A DNA stretch of 6,792 nucleotides from DASWYB01 sp036405195. GTDB taxonomy: Bacteria > Patescibacteriota > UBA1384 > 2-12-FULL-50-11 > DASWYB01. The notes under the pieces were generated by a model that did no database searches, was not told the DNA's origin, and saw nothing but the letters and a program-made list of their open reading frames with translations. A program made the position numbers and the translations under genes. The stretch is taken from positions 1 to 6,792 of the forward strand of contig DASWYB010000086.1 of assembly GCA_036405195.1 (NCBI GenBank), given 5' to 3'. Positions within the stretch are counted from its first letter, which is position 1; each line of letters starts with the position of its first letter. Shown one piece after another: positions 1 through 5,779 of the stretch.

Positions 1-85
1 GCCTCTTTTTAGATTTACACAGAGACTATTCTAATTCTCTAAAAATAATCTTCTTAGACGTCCGTCGTTTGTGCATTTATACCAG

Positions 86-115
86 TTGACAGGGGAGAAA
101 GAGAAGGTATATGAT
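86..115 (+). promoter_or_regulatory. Sigma70-type promoter for the channel-like gene
   Basis: TTGACA at 86-91 matches the -35 consensus exactly. TATGAT at 110-115 matches five of six -10 positions, with an 18-base spacer; TATATG at 108-113 with a 16-base spacer is the alternative reading. Transcription would begin near 122 and give a leader of about 95 bases before the start codon at 217. It is the best promoter-like match noticed in the window. Upstream of it (1-85) I see no gene, only a T-run at 6-10 that could be the tail of a terminator cut by the window edge. Confidence 0.6.
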
Positions 116-117
116 CC

Positions 118-216
118 AGGTAAGGTCGAAAAGCCAACTAGGGCTTCTCACAAACCTAGTAGAAATACCTATTTATGAATGTACCGCCAATAAGCGGCTA
201 CTGAAAGGAGCTTTCA
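118..216 (+). promoter_or_regulatory. Possible structured 5' leader with hairpin-embedded Shine-Dalgarno
   Basis: Several short complementary segments lie between the promoter and the start codon. AGGTA (118-122) can pair with TACCT (166-170). Inside it AAGCC (131-135) can pair with GGCTT (142-146), or ACTAGG (137-142) with CCTAGT (155-160); these two helices share base 142 and compete. GTACCGC (181-187) can pair with GCGGcTAC (194-201) with one bulge. The Shine-Dalgarno AAAGGAG (204-210) sits six bases before ATG and inside GAAAG-GAG-CTTTC (203-215), a small potential hairpin. The stems are short, no known riboswitch class was recognised, and regulation is only an inference. Confidence 0.3.
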
Positions 217-900
217 ATGACTATTCAGGATTGGTCGACAACAACTGTCGATGCGCTTCGTGATGGATGGGATAGAATTGTAACGTATCTACCCGATTTA
301 CTCGGTGCTATTGTAATTATTGTTATTGGCGTACTCGTGGCCAGCTTGGTAAAGTGGATCGTAGTCCGCATTCTTGAAGCGGCTCGTGTACAGCGCGCGT
401 TTGACGACCTTCACCTTGCAAAAACATTGCGTGAAGCAAACATGACAACCAATATTGCTGAAATCGCAGGTGAGTTCTTGAAGTGGGTAACTATCATCCT
501 CTTCCTCATTCCTGCTGCGACAGTGCTTGGATTGCCACAAGTCAGCAATATGTTAAATGATATTATTCGTTACTTACCAAACGTGGGTAGTGCTGTTATC
601 ATTCTTTTCCTCGGTGCGCTCTTTGCTGAATTCATTGGTAATGTCGTCCGCGCTACTGCTGCCAGCCTTGGCTCACGTATGTCAGGTGGACTTGCTGTAT
701 TTAGCCGCTACGTTATCTACGTCTTTATCGGACTTGCTGCCCTTACCCAGCTCGGAATTGCTATCCAAGTCATTAACATCTTGTTGACTGGCTTCGTAGC
801 TGCCCTCGCTATTGCGGCAGGCCTGGCATTTGGCCTTGGTGGCAAAGATGCTGCGGCAGACCTTATCGCTAAGATCCGACGTGATTTTAGCTCAAAATAA
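217..900 (+). CDS. Conserved-TM-helix membrane protein, mechanosensitive-channel-like
   Basis: This 227-residue protein is almost entirely membrane helix. I estimate five spans: about 24-51, 86-108, 119-145, 162-180 and 184-207. It contains two related halves: YLPDLLGAIVIIVIGVL (24-40) is echoed by YLPNVGSAVIILFLGAL (119-135), each followed by a basic VR segment and then another hydrophobic unit. This fits the repeated conserved TM helix seen in relatives of small-conductance mechanosensitive channels (the CmpX-like group). The C-terminal GLAFGLGGKDAAADLI (202-217) is typical of this group and resembles the end of the pore helix in MscS. The protein stops about ten residues later, so the soluble MscS beta and alpha/beta domains are absent. 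ATG is supported by AAAGGAG six bases upstream, and the stop is TAA. Its place is the cytoplasmic membrane; ion conduction or tension sensing is inferred from the family and not shown by the sequence. Confidence 0.8.
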   Translation: MTIQDWSTTTVDALRDGWDRIVTYLPDLLGAIVIIVIGVLVASLVKWIVVRILEAARVQRAFDDLHLAKTLREANMTTNIAEIAGEFLKWVTIILFLIPAATVLGLPQVSNMLNDIIRYLPNVGSAVIILFLGALFAEFIGNVVRATAASLGSRMSGGLAVFSRYVIYVFIGLAALTQLGIAIQVINILLTGFVAALAIAAGLAFGLGGKDAAADLIAKIRRDFSSK

Positions 901-923
901 CTTTTAGGAGATATTGCTTCGTT

Positions 924-1361
924 ATGCCTCGATCACACTTGCTCAGTCTTATCGCCCGTCTTGCCATCGGCTTTGTTATCCTTGGCCTCTTGGCATTCTT
1001 TCTCTTCACCAAACTTCGTAAACCTTCGGATAAAACGATCACACCAGACGATACGGTTGTTATTGTAACGCCAACGCCTGTCGTAAGCGAATCACCCCGT
1101 CCGACAGATACGAATGAAGATACTGCGACAACAACAGACAATGACGTTGTCGTCACGAAAGACAAAGATGGAGCCGTTACGATTACTATCAACGACAAAG
1201 GGAGCAAGACGGTCGTAACAAAAGGCACAAACTCAATGGAAAGCAAATCTTCGGCAGCTGGCTCACAGAGCACGGCGACTGCTCGTGGACGAGTGACATC
1301 GGCTTCCACATCTGCTGGCCCTGGCTACGCTTCAGCATCTGCCTCTGCTAGCTCGTGGTAA
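924..1361 (+). CDS. Membrane-anchored low-complexity hypothetical protein
   Basis: I do not recognise a family. The 145 residues begin with a basic start and one hydrophobic helix (about 8-29), followed by LRK. The remainder (about 35-145) would most likely lie outside the membrane on the extracytoplasmic side. Residues 36-73 are rich in Thr, Pro, Asp and Val. Residues 74-98 alternate polar and beta-branched residues (DVVVTKDKDGAVTITIND) and may form a small beta hairpin. From about 103 to the end the chain is Ser/Ala/Thr-rich and ends in a Ser-Ala repeat plus Trp. The gene starts 23 bases after the channel-like gene and probably shares its transcript. Its Shine-Dalgarno AGGAG (906-910) is 13 bases from ATG, longer than usual, and no closer in-frame start exists. 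The stop is TAA. A 140-codon open frame on the opposite strand is a shadow of this composition. That the gene is real is fairly likely; its role is unknown. Confidence 0.65.
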   Translation: MPRSHLLSLIARLAIGFVILGLLAFFLFTKLRKPSDKTITPDDTVVIVTPTPVVSESPRPTDTNEDTATTTDNDVVVTKDKDGAVTITINDKGSKTVVTKGTNSMESKSSAAGSQSTATARGRVTSASTSAGPGYASASASASSW

Positions 1362-1378
1362 AACGATCCTCGGCACAC

Positions 1379-1407
1379 AAAAGCCCGGAGCAAGACTCCG
1401 GGCTTTT
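1379..1407. terminator. Bidirectional Rho-independent terminator
   Basis: AAAAGCCCGGAG (1379-1390) and CTCCGGGCTTTT (1396-1407) form a perfect 12-bp stem around the loop CAAGA. The GC-rich core is flanked by an A-run on one side and a T-run on the other, so it works as a terminator when read from either strand. It lies 17 bases after the stop of the plus-strand hypothetical gene and 21 bases beyond the stop of rnc on the minus strand, where two convergent units meet. Confidence 0.9.
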
Positions 1408-1428
1408 GGTATCCAGGCGGACTAATTA

Positions 1429-2127
1429 TTACTCTTGGCTAAACTGTTTAATCGCAACAGAAGCTGCAGCTTGTTCGGCTGACTGTTTTGAAGCACCTTT
1501 GGCCTCTGCCAATTTACGGGTCGCAAGGAAAACTCCAACAGTAAATTCTTTGGCGTGATCGGGGCCTTCTTCGCGCAACACTTCATAGTGAGGGGTAATC
1601 CCAACTCGAGCCTGCGTAATTTCCTGAAGTTTACTCTTTGGATCAATATGCAGTTCGCGTTCGAGAATATCTTCGAGGCGGCCTGTCACGTGCTTTTCAA
1701 TGAACGCACGTGCCGGCTCGAGACCGGCATCCATATAAATAGCCCCGAGCAAGGCTTCAAACATATTTGCTAAGAGAATCTGACGGGTTTTACCACCTGA
1801 TTTTGCTTCGCCGCGTGAGAGAAGAAGGTAATCACCTAATTGCAATTCCCCGGAGATTTCGGCTAAATGCTGTCCACGCACAAGGGCACTACGCCAATTG
1901 GTGAGCTCTCCCTCGGGATTAGGAAAACGACGGTAGAGAAATTCTGTTACGACAAGTTCTAAAACGGCGTCGCCTAAAAATTCTAGACGTTCGTTATGCC
2001 CCAACTCACAGCCAGGATTTTCGTTTAAATACGATCGATGAATAAAGACTTGTTTGAGCAAGTTTTTATCGTTAAAAGCAAGGCCGATAATCGCTTCGAT
2101 TTCGGCGATATGCTGTTCAGTAAGCAT
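1429..2127 (-). CDS. rnc: Ribonuclease III
   Basis: RNase III cleaves double-stranded RNA, including rRNA precursors and structured mRNAs, as a magnesium-dependent dimer in the cytoplasm. The 232-residue length is usual for the bacterial enzyme. The catalytic domain spans about 1-155 and carries the signature NERLEFLGDAVLE (45-57), giving the metal-binding and catalytic residues E46, E49 and D53, with E72 and E124 further on. A double-stranded-RNA-binding domain follows at about 164-230 (DPKSKLQEITQ onward, ending in an Ala-rich helix). The position equivalent to E. coli Asp114 is Asn121 here (ANMFEALLGAIYMD), a substitution I believe occurs in other family members. ATG is supported by AAGGA six bases upstream. 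It begins 15 bases after the nusB stop and is the last gene of the rpmF-nusB-rnc cluster, followed by the bidirectional terminator. Stop TAA. Confidence 0.97.
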   Translation of the reverse strand: MLTEQHIAEIEAIIGLAFNDKNLLKQVFIHRSYLNENPGCELGHNERLEFLGDAVLELVVTEFLYRRFPNPEGELTNWRSALVRGQHLAEISGELQLGDYLLLSRGEAKSGGKTRQILLANMFEALLGAIYMDAGLEPARAFIEKHVTGRLEDILERELHIDPKSKLQEITQARVGITPHYEVLREEGPDHAKEFTVGVFLATRKLAEAKGASKQSAEQAAASVAIKQFSQE

Positions 2128-2142
2128 GTTGAGTCCTTACCC

Positions 2143-2613
2143 TTATTCTTTGTCTTCGGTTGTTTCAGCCACTCCAGTAGCTGGCTGATTGGCACTATCT
2201 TGCTTAAAGCGCTCTGTTTGACGGTATATCGTACCAAGTACGCCATTCACGAAGCGCGATGAGTTATCGCCACCAAATGTCTTGGCAAGCTCAACAGCTT
2301 CGTTAATCGCGACCTTGGCTGGTACATCGGTTTCATGGAGGATTTCATAAATCGCCAAGCGGAGAATTGATTTATCAACCACGGAAATTTGATCAAGCGG
2401 CCACTCAGGAGCGGCAGTCGTGATCAGCCCATCAATTTCTTCTTTATTCGCAACAACACCGTTAATCAGCTTCTCGACGAATACAGTATCATCATCAGCA
2501 TGATCGACGGCGTTGACGTTAGAAGCAAGCATTTCATGAATCGACTTATGTGCCTGGAAATCCCATTCATAAATGGTTTGCATTGCCAGTGTACGAGCCA
2601 GATGTCGATTCAT
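2143..2613 (-). CDS. nusB: Transcription antitermination factor NusB
   Basis: NusB is a small all-helical RNA-binding protein. With NusE (ribosomal protein S10) it binds boxA in rRNA leaders and supports processive transcription of rRNA operons. The 156 residues cover the family's usual 130-150 plus a short acidic, Gln/Thr/Glu-rich tail (about 138-156). Family features are the N-terminal RHLARTLAMQTIYEWD (3-18), DKSILRLAIYEIL (80-92), and the most conserved C-terminal block VAINEAVELAKTFG (101-114) followed by SSRFVNGVLGTI (118-129). ATG is supported by AAAGGA five bases upstream. It lies 21 bases after rpmF and 15 before rnc, so one transcript for the three is likely. The grouping joins an rRNA transcription factor with an rRNA-processing nuclease and a ribosomal protein. 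Stop TAA. Confidence 0.96.
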   Translation of the reverse strand: MNRHLARTLAMQTIYEWDFQAHKSIHEMLASNVNAVDHADDDTVFVEKLINGVVANKEEIDGLITTAAPEWPLDQISVVDKSILRLAIYEILHETDVPAKVAINEAVELAKTFGGDNSSRFVNGVLGTIYRQTERFKQDSANQPATGVAETTEDKE

Positions 2614-2634
2614 AGGAATCCTTTACTTTTAAAC

Positions 2635-2820
2635 TTACTTTGCCTGATTTTTAGGAAGAACTTGCTTCCCTTTATAGAAACCACACGAAACACAAACTGT
2701 ATGAGGAGTAACAAGCGCCTTACAGTTAGTGCACTGAGCTGGAGCTTGAACCGTGAGCGCTAAGTGGCTACGTCGGCGACCAGAACGTGTGGCGGATAGT
2801 TTCTTTTTCGGCTCTGCCAT
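2635..2820 (-). CDS. rpmF: 50S ribosomal protein L32
   Basis: This is a 61-residue basic protein of the large ribosomal subunit, normal in length for L32. The N-terminus MAEPKKKLSATRSGRRRSH is a typical L32 start. It continues into a zinc-ribbon with four cysteines, C30/C33 and C43/C46 (CTNC and CVSC), followed by GFYKGKQVL. It is therefore the four-cysteine, zinc-binding form of L32 rather than the cysteine-free form. ATG has AGGA seven bases upstream. The gene lies 48 bases after leuS and 21 bases before nusB. A possible promoter lies in the gap in front of it. Stop TAA. Confidence 0.97.
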   Translation of the reverse strand: MAEPKKKLSATRSGRRRSHLALTVQAPAQCTNCKALVTPHTVCVSCGFYKGKQVLPKNQAK

Positions 2821-2838
2821 AGTTATTTCCTATGTTTT

Positions 2839-2865
2839 ATAGTAGCATAATTTGCCTGAATACAA
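2839..2865 (-). promoter_or_regulatory. Possible promoter for rpmF-nusB-rnc
   Basis: In the 48-base gap between leuS and rpmF, read on the minus strand, TGC-TACTAT (2847 down to 2839) resembles an extended -10 element and keeps the conserved TA...T positions. TTGTAT (2865 down to 2860) is a weak -35 with only a 15-base spacer. Transcription would start about 15-20 bases before the rpmF ATG, leaving room for its AGGA ribosome-binding site. Read-through from leuS could serve the cluster equally well, since I see no terminator in this gap. Confidence 0.35.
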
Positions 2866-2868
2866 GAG

Positions 2869-5679
2869 TTATCTTACCACAAAGTTGATAATTCGTCCAG
2901 CAACAAATATAGTTTTTTCGATACTTTTACCCTCAAGATGGCTTTTCACGGCTGTTAGTTCACTTGCCAAGGCAATCACTTCGTTTTCCTCCGCTGTAGC
3001 TAGCACATCAAGTGTAGCGCGAAGTTTTCCGTTAACCTGGACAACGTACGAAGCCGTTTGAGAAGCCTCAATTTTCACTTCTGGCCATGTAGCCTCAAAA
3101 ATTGAACTTGTATGCCCCAGGTTGCTCCAGACTTCTTCGGCGAAATGTGGAAAGAAAGGAGCAAAAAGACGAATAAGTACTTCGGCCTCGGCTTTATTTA
3201 CGTGACCGTTTACCTCATTTAAGGCAATCATCAAGCTGCTAATACATCGGTTAAAGGTGAATCTCTGCAAATGAGCATTCACATCCTGATAGGCTTTTTG
3301 AATAGCCGGAGAGAGAGATGTAGCGTTATTTGAACTATCAACTTTGGCAAATGACTGCCAGGCTTTATCAAGGAACCGACTCACACCAGTAATACCGTTT
3401 TCTTGCCATTCCACATCCTGATCAGCTGGTCCCATAAAGAGAATGTAGCCGCGCATAGCATCAACACCGTATCGCTTCACCATATCATCGGGGTTAACAA
3501 TATTTCCCTTTGATTTAGACATTTTCTTACCATTTAAGTAGACCATGCCATTTCCAAAGAAGGTCTGGAATGGTTCGTGATAGGGGACATGTCCTAATCG
3601 GTGTAAAGCCTTCATTACAAACCGAGCATACAAAAGGTGGAGTATGGAATGCTCTGTGCCGCCGACGTAAAAATCGACAGGCAACCAAGCTTTTACACCT
3701 TCCAAGGAGAATGGAGCGGACGGATTCTTAGGATCAGTATAACGCAAGAAATACCACGAAGAATCAACAAAGGTATCTAACGTGTCGGTCTCACGAATAG
3801 CATCTCCGCCACATGTAGGGCAGGTCGTATGTTTAAAGCTCGGATGGCGCTCCAGCGGCGACCCACCGGTTGGCAGGAATTCGACATCCTTGGGCAAGAC
3901 GACAGGTAATTGGTCATCAGGAACAACTTGTTCACCACATTTTTCACAGGTAACAACAGGGATCGGCGCTCCCCAATATCGCTGACGCGAAATAAGCCAG
4001 TCGCGCAAACGATATTGCGTCGTCAGTCTTCCTCGTCCCTGGGATTCTAAATGGGCAACTATTTTATCTTTTGCTACTTCGCTGGTTAAACCGTCAAATT
4101 CCCCTGAATTAACGAGTACTCCATACCCTGTGTAAACATTCCCTTTGGCAAACCGTTCAAAGACACATCGATGCAAGGGATCAATAATACGTTTATCAGC
4201 CTCATCGGCGGTAAGCCACTCAACGGTGAATTTACCCTGTTCCGCTGCTTCTAATCGAGTAGCGGTCGTCGCATCCGATGCTAACTCAAACGAAACGCCA
4301 ACTGCATCGATGGCGCGAGCAACATTTTTTGAATGTGCAAAATAGCTGTGATGGATCGTCTCGGTTTTATTAATAAACGCAACATTCGAATAACCAGTTT
4401 CTTCTTCGATTTCTCGTTGCGCGCATGCGACAGGATCTTCGCCTTCTTCACGCCCCCCGCCGATAAGCAGAGTTCCGCCCATCTCCCCCCAGTTAATTGT
4501 TAAATACCGATCCTGCTTGGGGTCATGCACGAGCGCCACAATGCTCTGGCGATACTCAGGATGTTCTTGGGGTGTCCCCACAACCGGCTCGATAACAGTT
4601 TGAATGGGTAAGTCATACACTTGAGCAAACTCGTAATCACGTTGATCATGAGCCGGAACGGCCATAACGGCGCCCGTGCCATACGTTCCTACCACATAGT
4701 CCGCAACCCATACCGGAATATGGGCATTGGTAATCGGGTGAATAACATACGAGCCAGTAAACACTCCCGTTTTCGTACGGTCGTCAGCCATACGGTCAAT
4801 ATCTGACTTCTTCGAGGCATCGAGGACGTACGCTTCAACCTTACCTTTTGTTTCGTCCGTCATGAGAGCAGTAACCAATGTGTGCTCTGGGGCTACAACA
4901 ATGTAAGTTACCCCCATGAGCGTATCGGGACGGGTGGTAAATACACGAATGACATCCTCAGAATTGACTACTTTAAAGTCAATTTCAGCGCCTTGGCTCT
5001 TTCCAATCCAGTTGGTTTGTAAAGTTTTAACCTGAGCCGGCCAGTTGAGACCCTCAAAACTTAAAAGGTCATCAGCAAAATCAGTAATCTTAAAGAACCA
5101 CTGACTTAAATTTTTTCGAATAACTTCACTGCCACAGCGTTCACACTCACCACTAATAACTTGTTCGTTTGCCAAAACTGTTTGGCAGCTTGGGCACCAC
5201 CATACTGCGGCGGCTTTTTTATAAGCCAAACCGTTTTTATATAACTGCGTAAAAATCCACTGCGTCCATTTGTAGTATTCCGGCGACGATGTATTAATCA
5301 GCGTGGACCAGTCGTACATTTTTCCCATTTCTTGGATCTGACGCGTAAAGTTCCCCATTGACTGGACCGTATAATCAGCCGGATGACGGCCATTTTTAAT
5401 GGCAGCATTCTCTGCCGGTAAGCCAAATGCATCAAAACCAACGGGGGAGAGTACCTTTTTTCCAAGCAGCGTATTATAGCGAGCCCATACATCGGCAATC
5501 GTGTAAGGACGCCAATGTCCCATATGTAAACCCTCGCTCGAGGGATAGGAAATCATATCTAAAACATAGTACGGCTCATCGCCGGGCTGGAGCTTATAAC
5601 TATCGCGTTCTTTGGGCCAAATCGAGCGCCACTTTGCTTCAATTTCGTGAGGATTATACTTCTGTTCCATATGGTTCAA
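2869..5679 (-). CDS. leuS: Leucyl-tRNA synthetase with inserted Nudix domain
   Basis: A class I synthetase that activates leucine with ATP, charges tRNA-Leu and hydrolyses mischarged tRNA. It has 936 residues; without the insert about 795 remain. The catalytic fold carries HMGH (52-55) and KMSKS (719-723). Cysteine pairs C162/C165 with C179/C182 and C578/C581 with C620/C623 look like zinc sites. The CP1 editing domain begins near 225 and keeps the Thr-rich TTRPDTLMG (248-256) and AHDQRDYEF (343-351) with the editing Asp345. Residues about 372-511 are a Nudix domain. SRQRYWGAPIP (564-574) and YVGGTEHSILH (671-681) follow, then an anticodon-binding helical domain and the C-terminal VNGKLR domain, both complete. 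Only about six residues separate GMV from KMSKS, so the leucine-specific domain is absent. The start given is TTG at 5679, nine bases from GGTGA; ATG at 5670 (residue 4) is the alternative. Stop TAA. Confidence 0.95.
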   Translation of the reverse strand: MNHMEQKYNPHEIEAKWRSIWPKERDSYKLQPGDEPYYVLDMISYPSSEGLHMGHWRPYTIADVWARYNTLLGKKVLSPVGFDAFGLPAENAAIKNGRHPADYTVQSMGNFTRQIQEMGKMYDWSTLINTSSPEYYKWTQWIFTQLYKNGLAYKKAAAVWWCPSCQTVLANEQVISGECERCGSEVIRKNLSQWFFKITDFADDLLSFEGLNWPAQVKTLQTNWIGKSQGAEIDFKVVNSEDVIRVFTTRPDTLMGVTYIVVAPEHTLVTALMTDETKGKVEAYVLDASKKSDIDRMADDRTKTGVFTGSYVIHPITNAHIPVWVADYVVGTYGTGAVMAVPAHDQRDYEFAQVYDLPIQTVIEPVVGTPQEHPEYRQSIVALVHDPKQDRYLTINWGEMGGTLLIGGGREEGEDPVACAQREIEEETGYSNVAFINKTETIHHSYFAHSKNVARAIDAVGVSFELASDATTATRLEAAEQGKFTVEWLTADEADKRIIDPLHRCVFERFAKGNVYTGYGVLVNSGEFDGLTSEVAKDKIVAHLESQGRGRLTTQYRLRDWLISRQRYWGAPIPVVTCEKCGEQVVPDDQLPVVLPKDVEFLPTGGSPLERHPSFKHTTCPTCGGDAIRETDTLDTFVDSSWYFLRYTDPKNPSAPFSLEGVKAWLPVDFYVGGTEHSILHLLYARFVMKALHRLGHVPYHEPFQTFFGNGMVYLNGKKMSKSKGNIVNPDDMVKRYGVDAMRGYILFMGPADQDVEWQENGITGVSRFLDKAWQSFAKVDSSNNATSLSPAIQKAYQDVNAHLQRFTFNRCISSLMIALNEVNGHVNKAEAEVLIRLFAPFFPHFAEEVWSNLGHTSSIFEATWPEVKIEASQTASYVVQVNGKLRATLDVLATAEENEVIALASELTAVKSHLEGKSIEKTIFVAGRIINFVVR
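4147..4566 (-). other. Nudix hydrolase domain inside leuS
   Basis: LeuRS residues about 372-511 do not belong to the synthetase. The Nudix consensus GX5EX7REUXEEXGU is matched at every position: G408, E414, R422, E423, I424, E426, E427, G429 and Y430 (bases 4390-4458). It is preceded by a strand IVALVHDPKQDRYLTI (380-395) and followed by a central sheet and a FTVEWLT element (484-490), as in a free-standing Nudix fold. The Glu residues that bind magnesium are all present, so activity is plausible. Nudix enzymes cleave nucleoside diphosphates linked to another group; the substrate cannot be read from this sequence. Flanking synthetase sequence is LPIQTVIEPV (357-366) before and YTGYGVLVNSGEF (516-528) after, which adjoin in ordinary LeuRS with only a short loop. 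The reading frame is open throughout, with no stop or frameshift. Confidence 0.93.
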
Positions 5680-5707
5680 TTTTACGCTTCACCAGAAGAA
5701 AATGCAA
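5679..5707 (-). promoter_or_regulatory. Possible leuS promoter overlapping the start region
   Basis: On the minus strand TTGCAT (5707 down to 5702) and TAAAAT (5684 down to 5679) are separated by exactly 17 bases. TAAAAT matches five of six -10 positions, while TTGCAT keeps only TTG of the -35 consensus. The site lies directly after the terminator of the upstream gene, where a promoter is expected. If used, transcription would start within about two bases of the ATG at 5670, giving a nearly leaderless mRNA and excluding the TTG start. Confidence 0.35.
5689..5693 (-). promoter_or_regulatory. Shine-Dalgarno-like GGTGA for the leuS TTG start
   Basis: GGTGA (5693 down to 5689) is complementary to the 3' end of 16S rRNA and lies nine bases before TTG (5679) but 18 before ATG (5670). 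The spacing favours the TTG start, adding Met-Asn-His to the protein. It conflicts with the candidate promoter that would begin transcription downstream of it. Confidence 0.4.
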
Positions 5708-5708
5708 T

Positions 5709-5758
5709 GAAAAAGAAAAGCCGCAGACCAAGACACGCATGTCTCAAACCTGCAGCTT
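5709..5758 (-). terminator. Rho-independent terminator after the peptidase-like gene
   Basis: Read on the minus strand, AAGCTGCAG (5758 down to 5750) pairs with CTGCGGCTT (5726 down to 5718) over nine positions with one G-U pair. Inside it AGACA-TGCG-TGTCT (5744 down to 5731) forms a second, coaxial hairpin. The T-rich stretch TTTTCTTTTT follows (5719 down to 5710). It begins 21 bases beyond the TAG stop of the upstream gene and 30 bases before leuS, so the two genes appear to be separate transcription units. Confidence 0.8.
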
Positions 5759-5779
5759 CTAAGGTCGGCCAACTGAGCT

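Noticed and set aside
21..40. Inverted repeat AGAGA/TCTCT with a ten-base loop near the left edge.
   Set aside because: Five A/T-rich pairs with a long loop are weak, and no T-run follows on the plus strand; likely chance.
111..263. A 50-codon open frame starting ATG at 111 with AAGG just upstream and overlapping the start of the channel-like gene.
   Set aside because: Its start lies inside the -10 element of the better-supported promoter, the AAGG is only three bases from ATG, and the peptide shows no recognisable features.
887..1309. A 140-codon frame opposite the low-complexity hypothetical gene.
   Set aside because: It is a shadow of the Thr/Val/Ser-rich plus-strand gene, has no suitable ribosome-binding site, and runs through the end of the channel-like gene.
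2389..2763. A 124-codon plus-strand frame across nusB and rpmF.
   Set aside because: Both genes beneath it are clearly identified on the minus strand; the plus frame shows no domain or good ribosome-binding site.
4147..4566. Idea that the Nudix stretch is a separate gene or a mobile insertion such as an intein.
   Set aside because: There is no stop, frameshift, terminal repeat or intein splice motif (no Cys/Ser at the entry, no His-Asn at the exit); it reads as one continuous in-frame domain.
5427..5762. A 111-codon plus-strand frame over the 5' end of leuS and the terminator.
   Set aside because: It overlaps conserved LeuRS coding sequence and the terminator hairpin, and its translation has no recognisable features.
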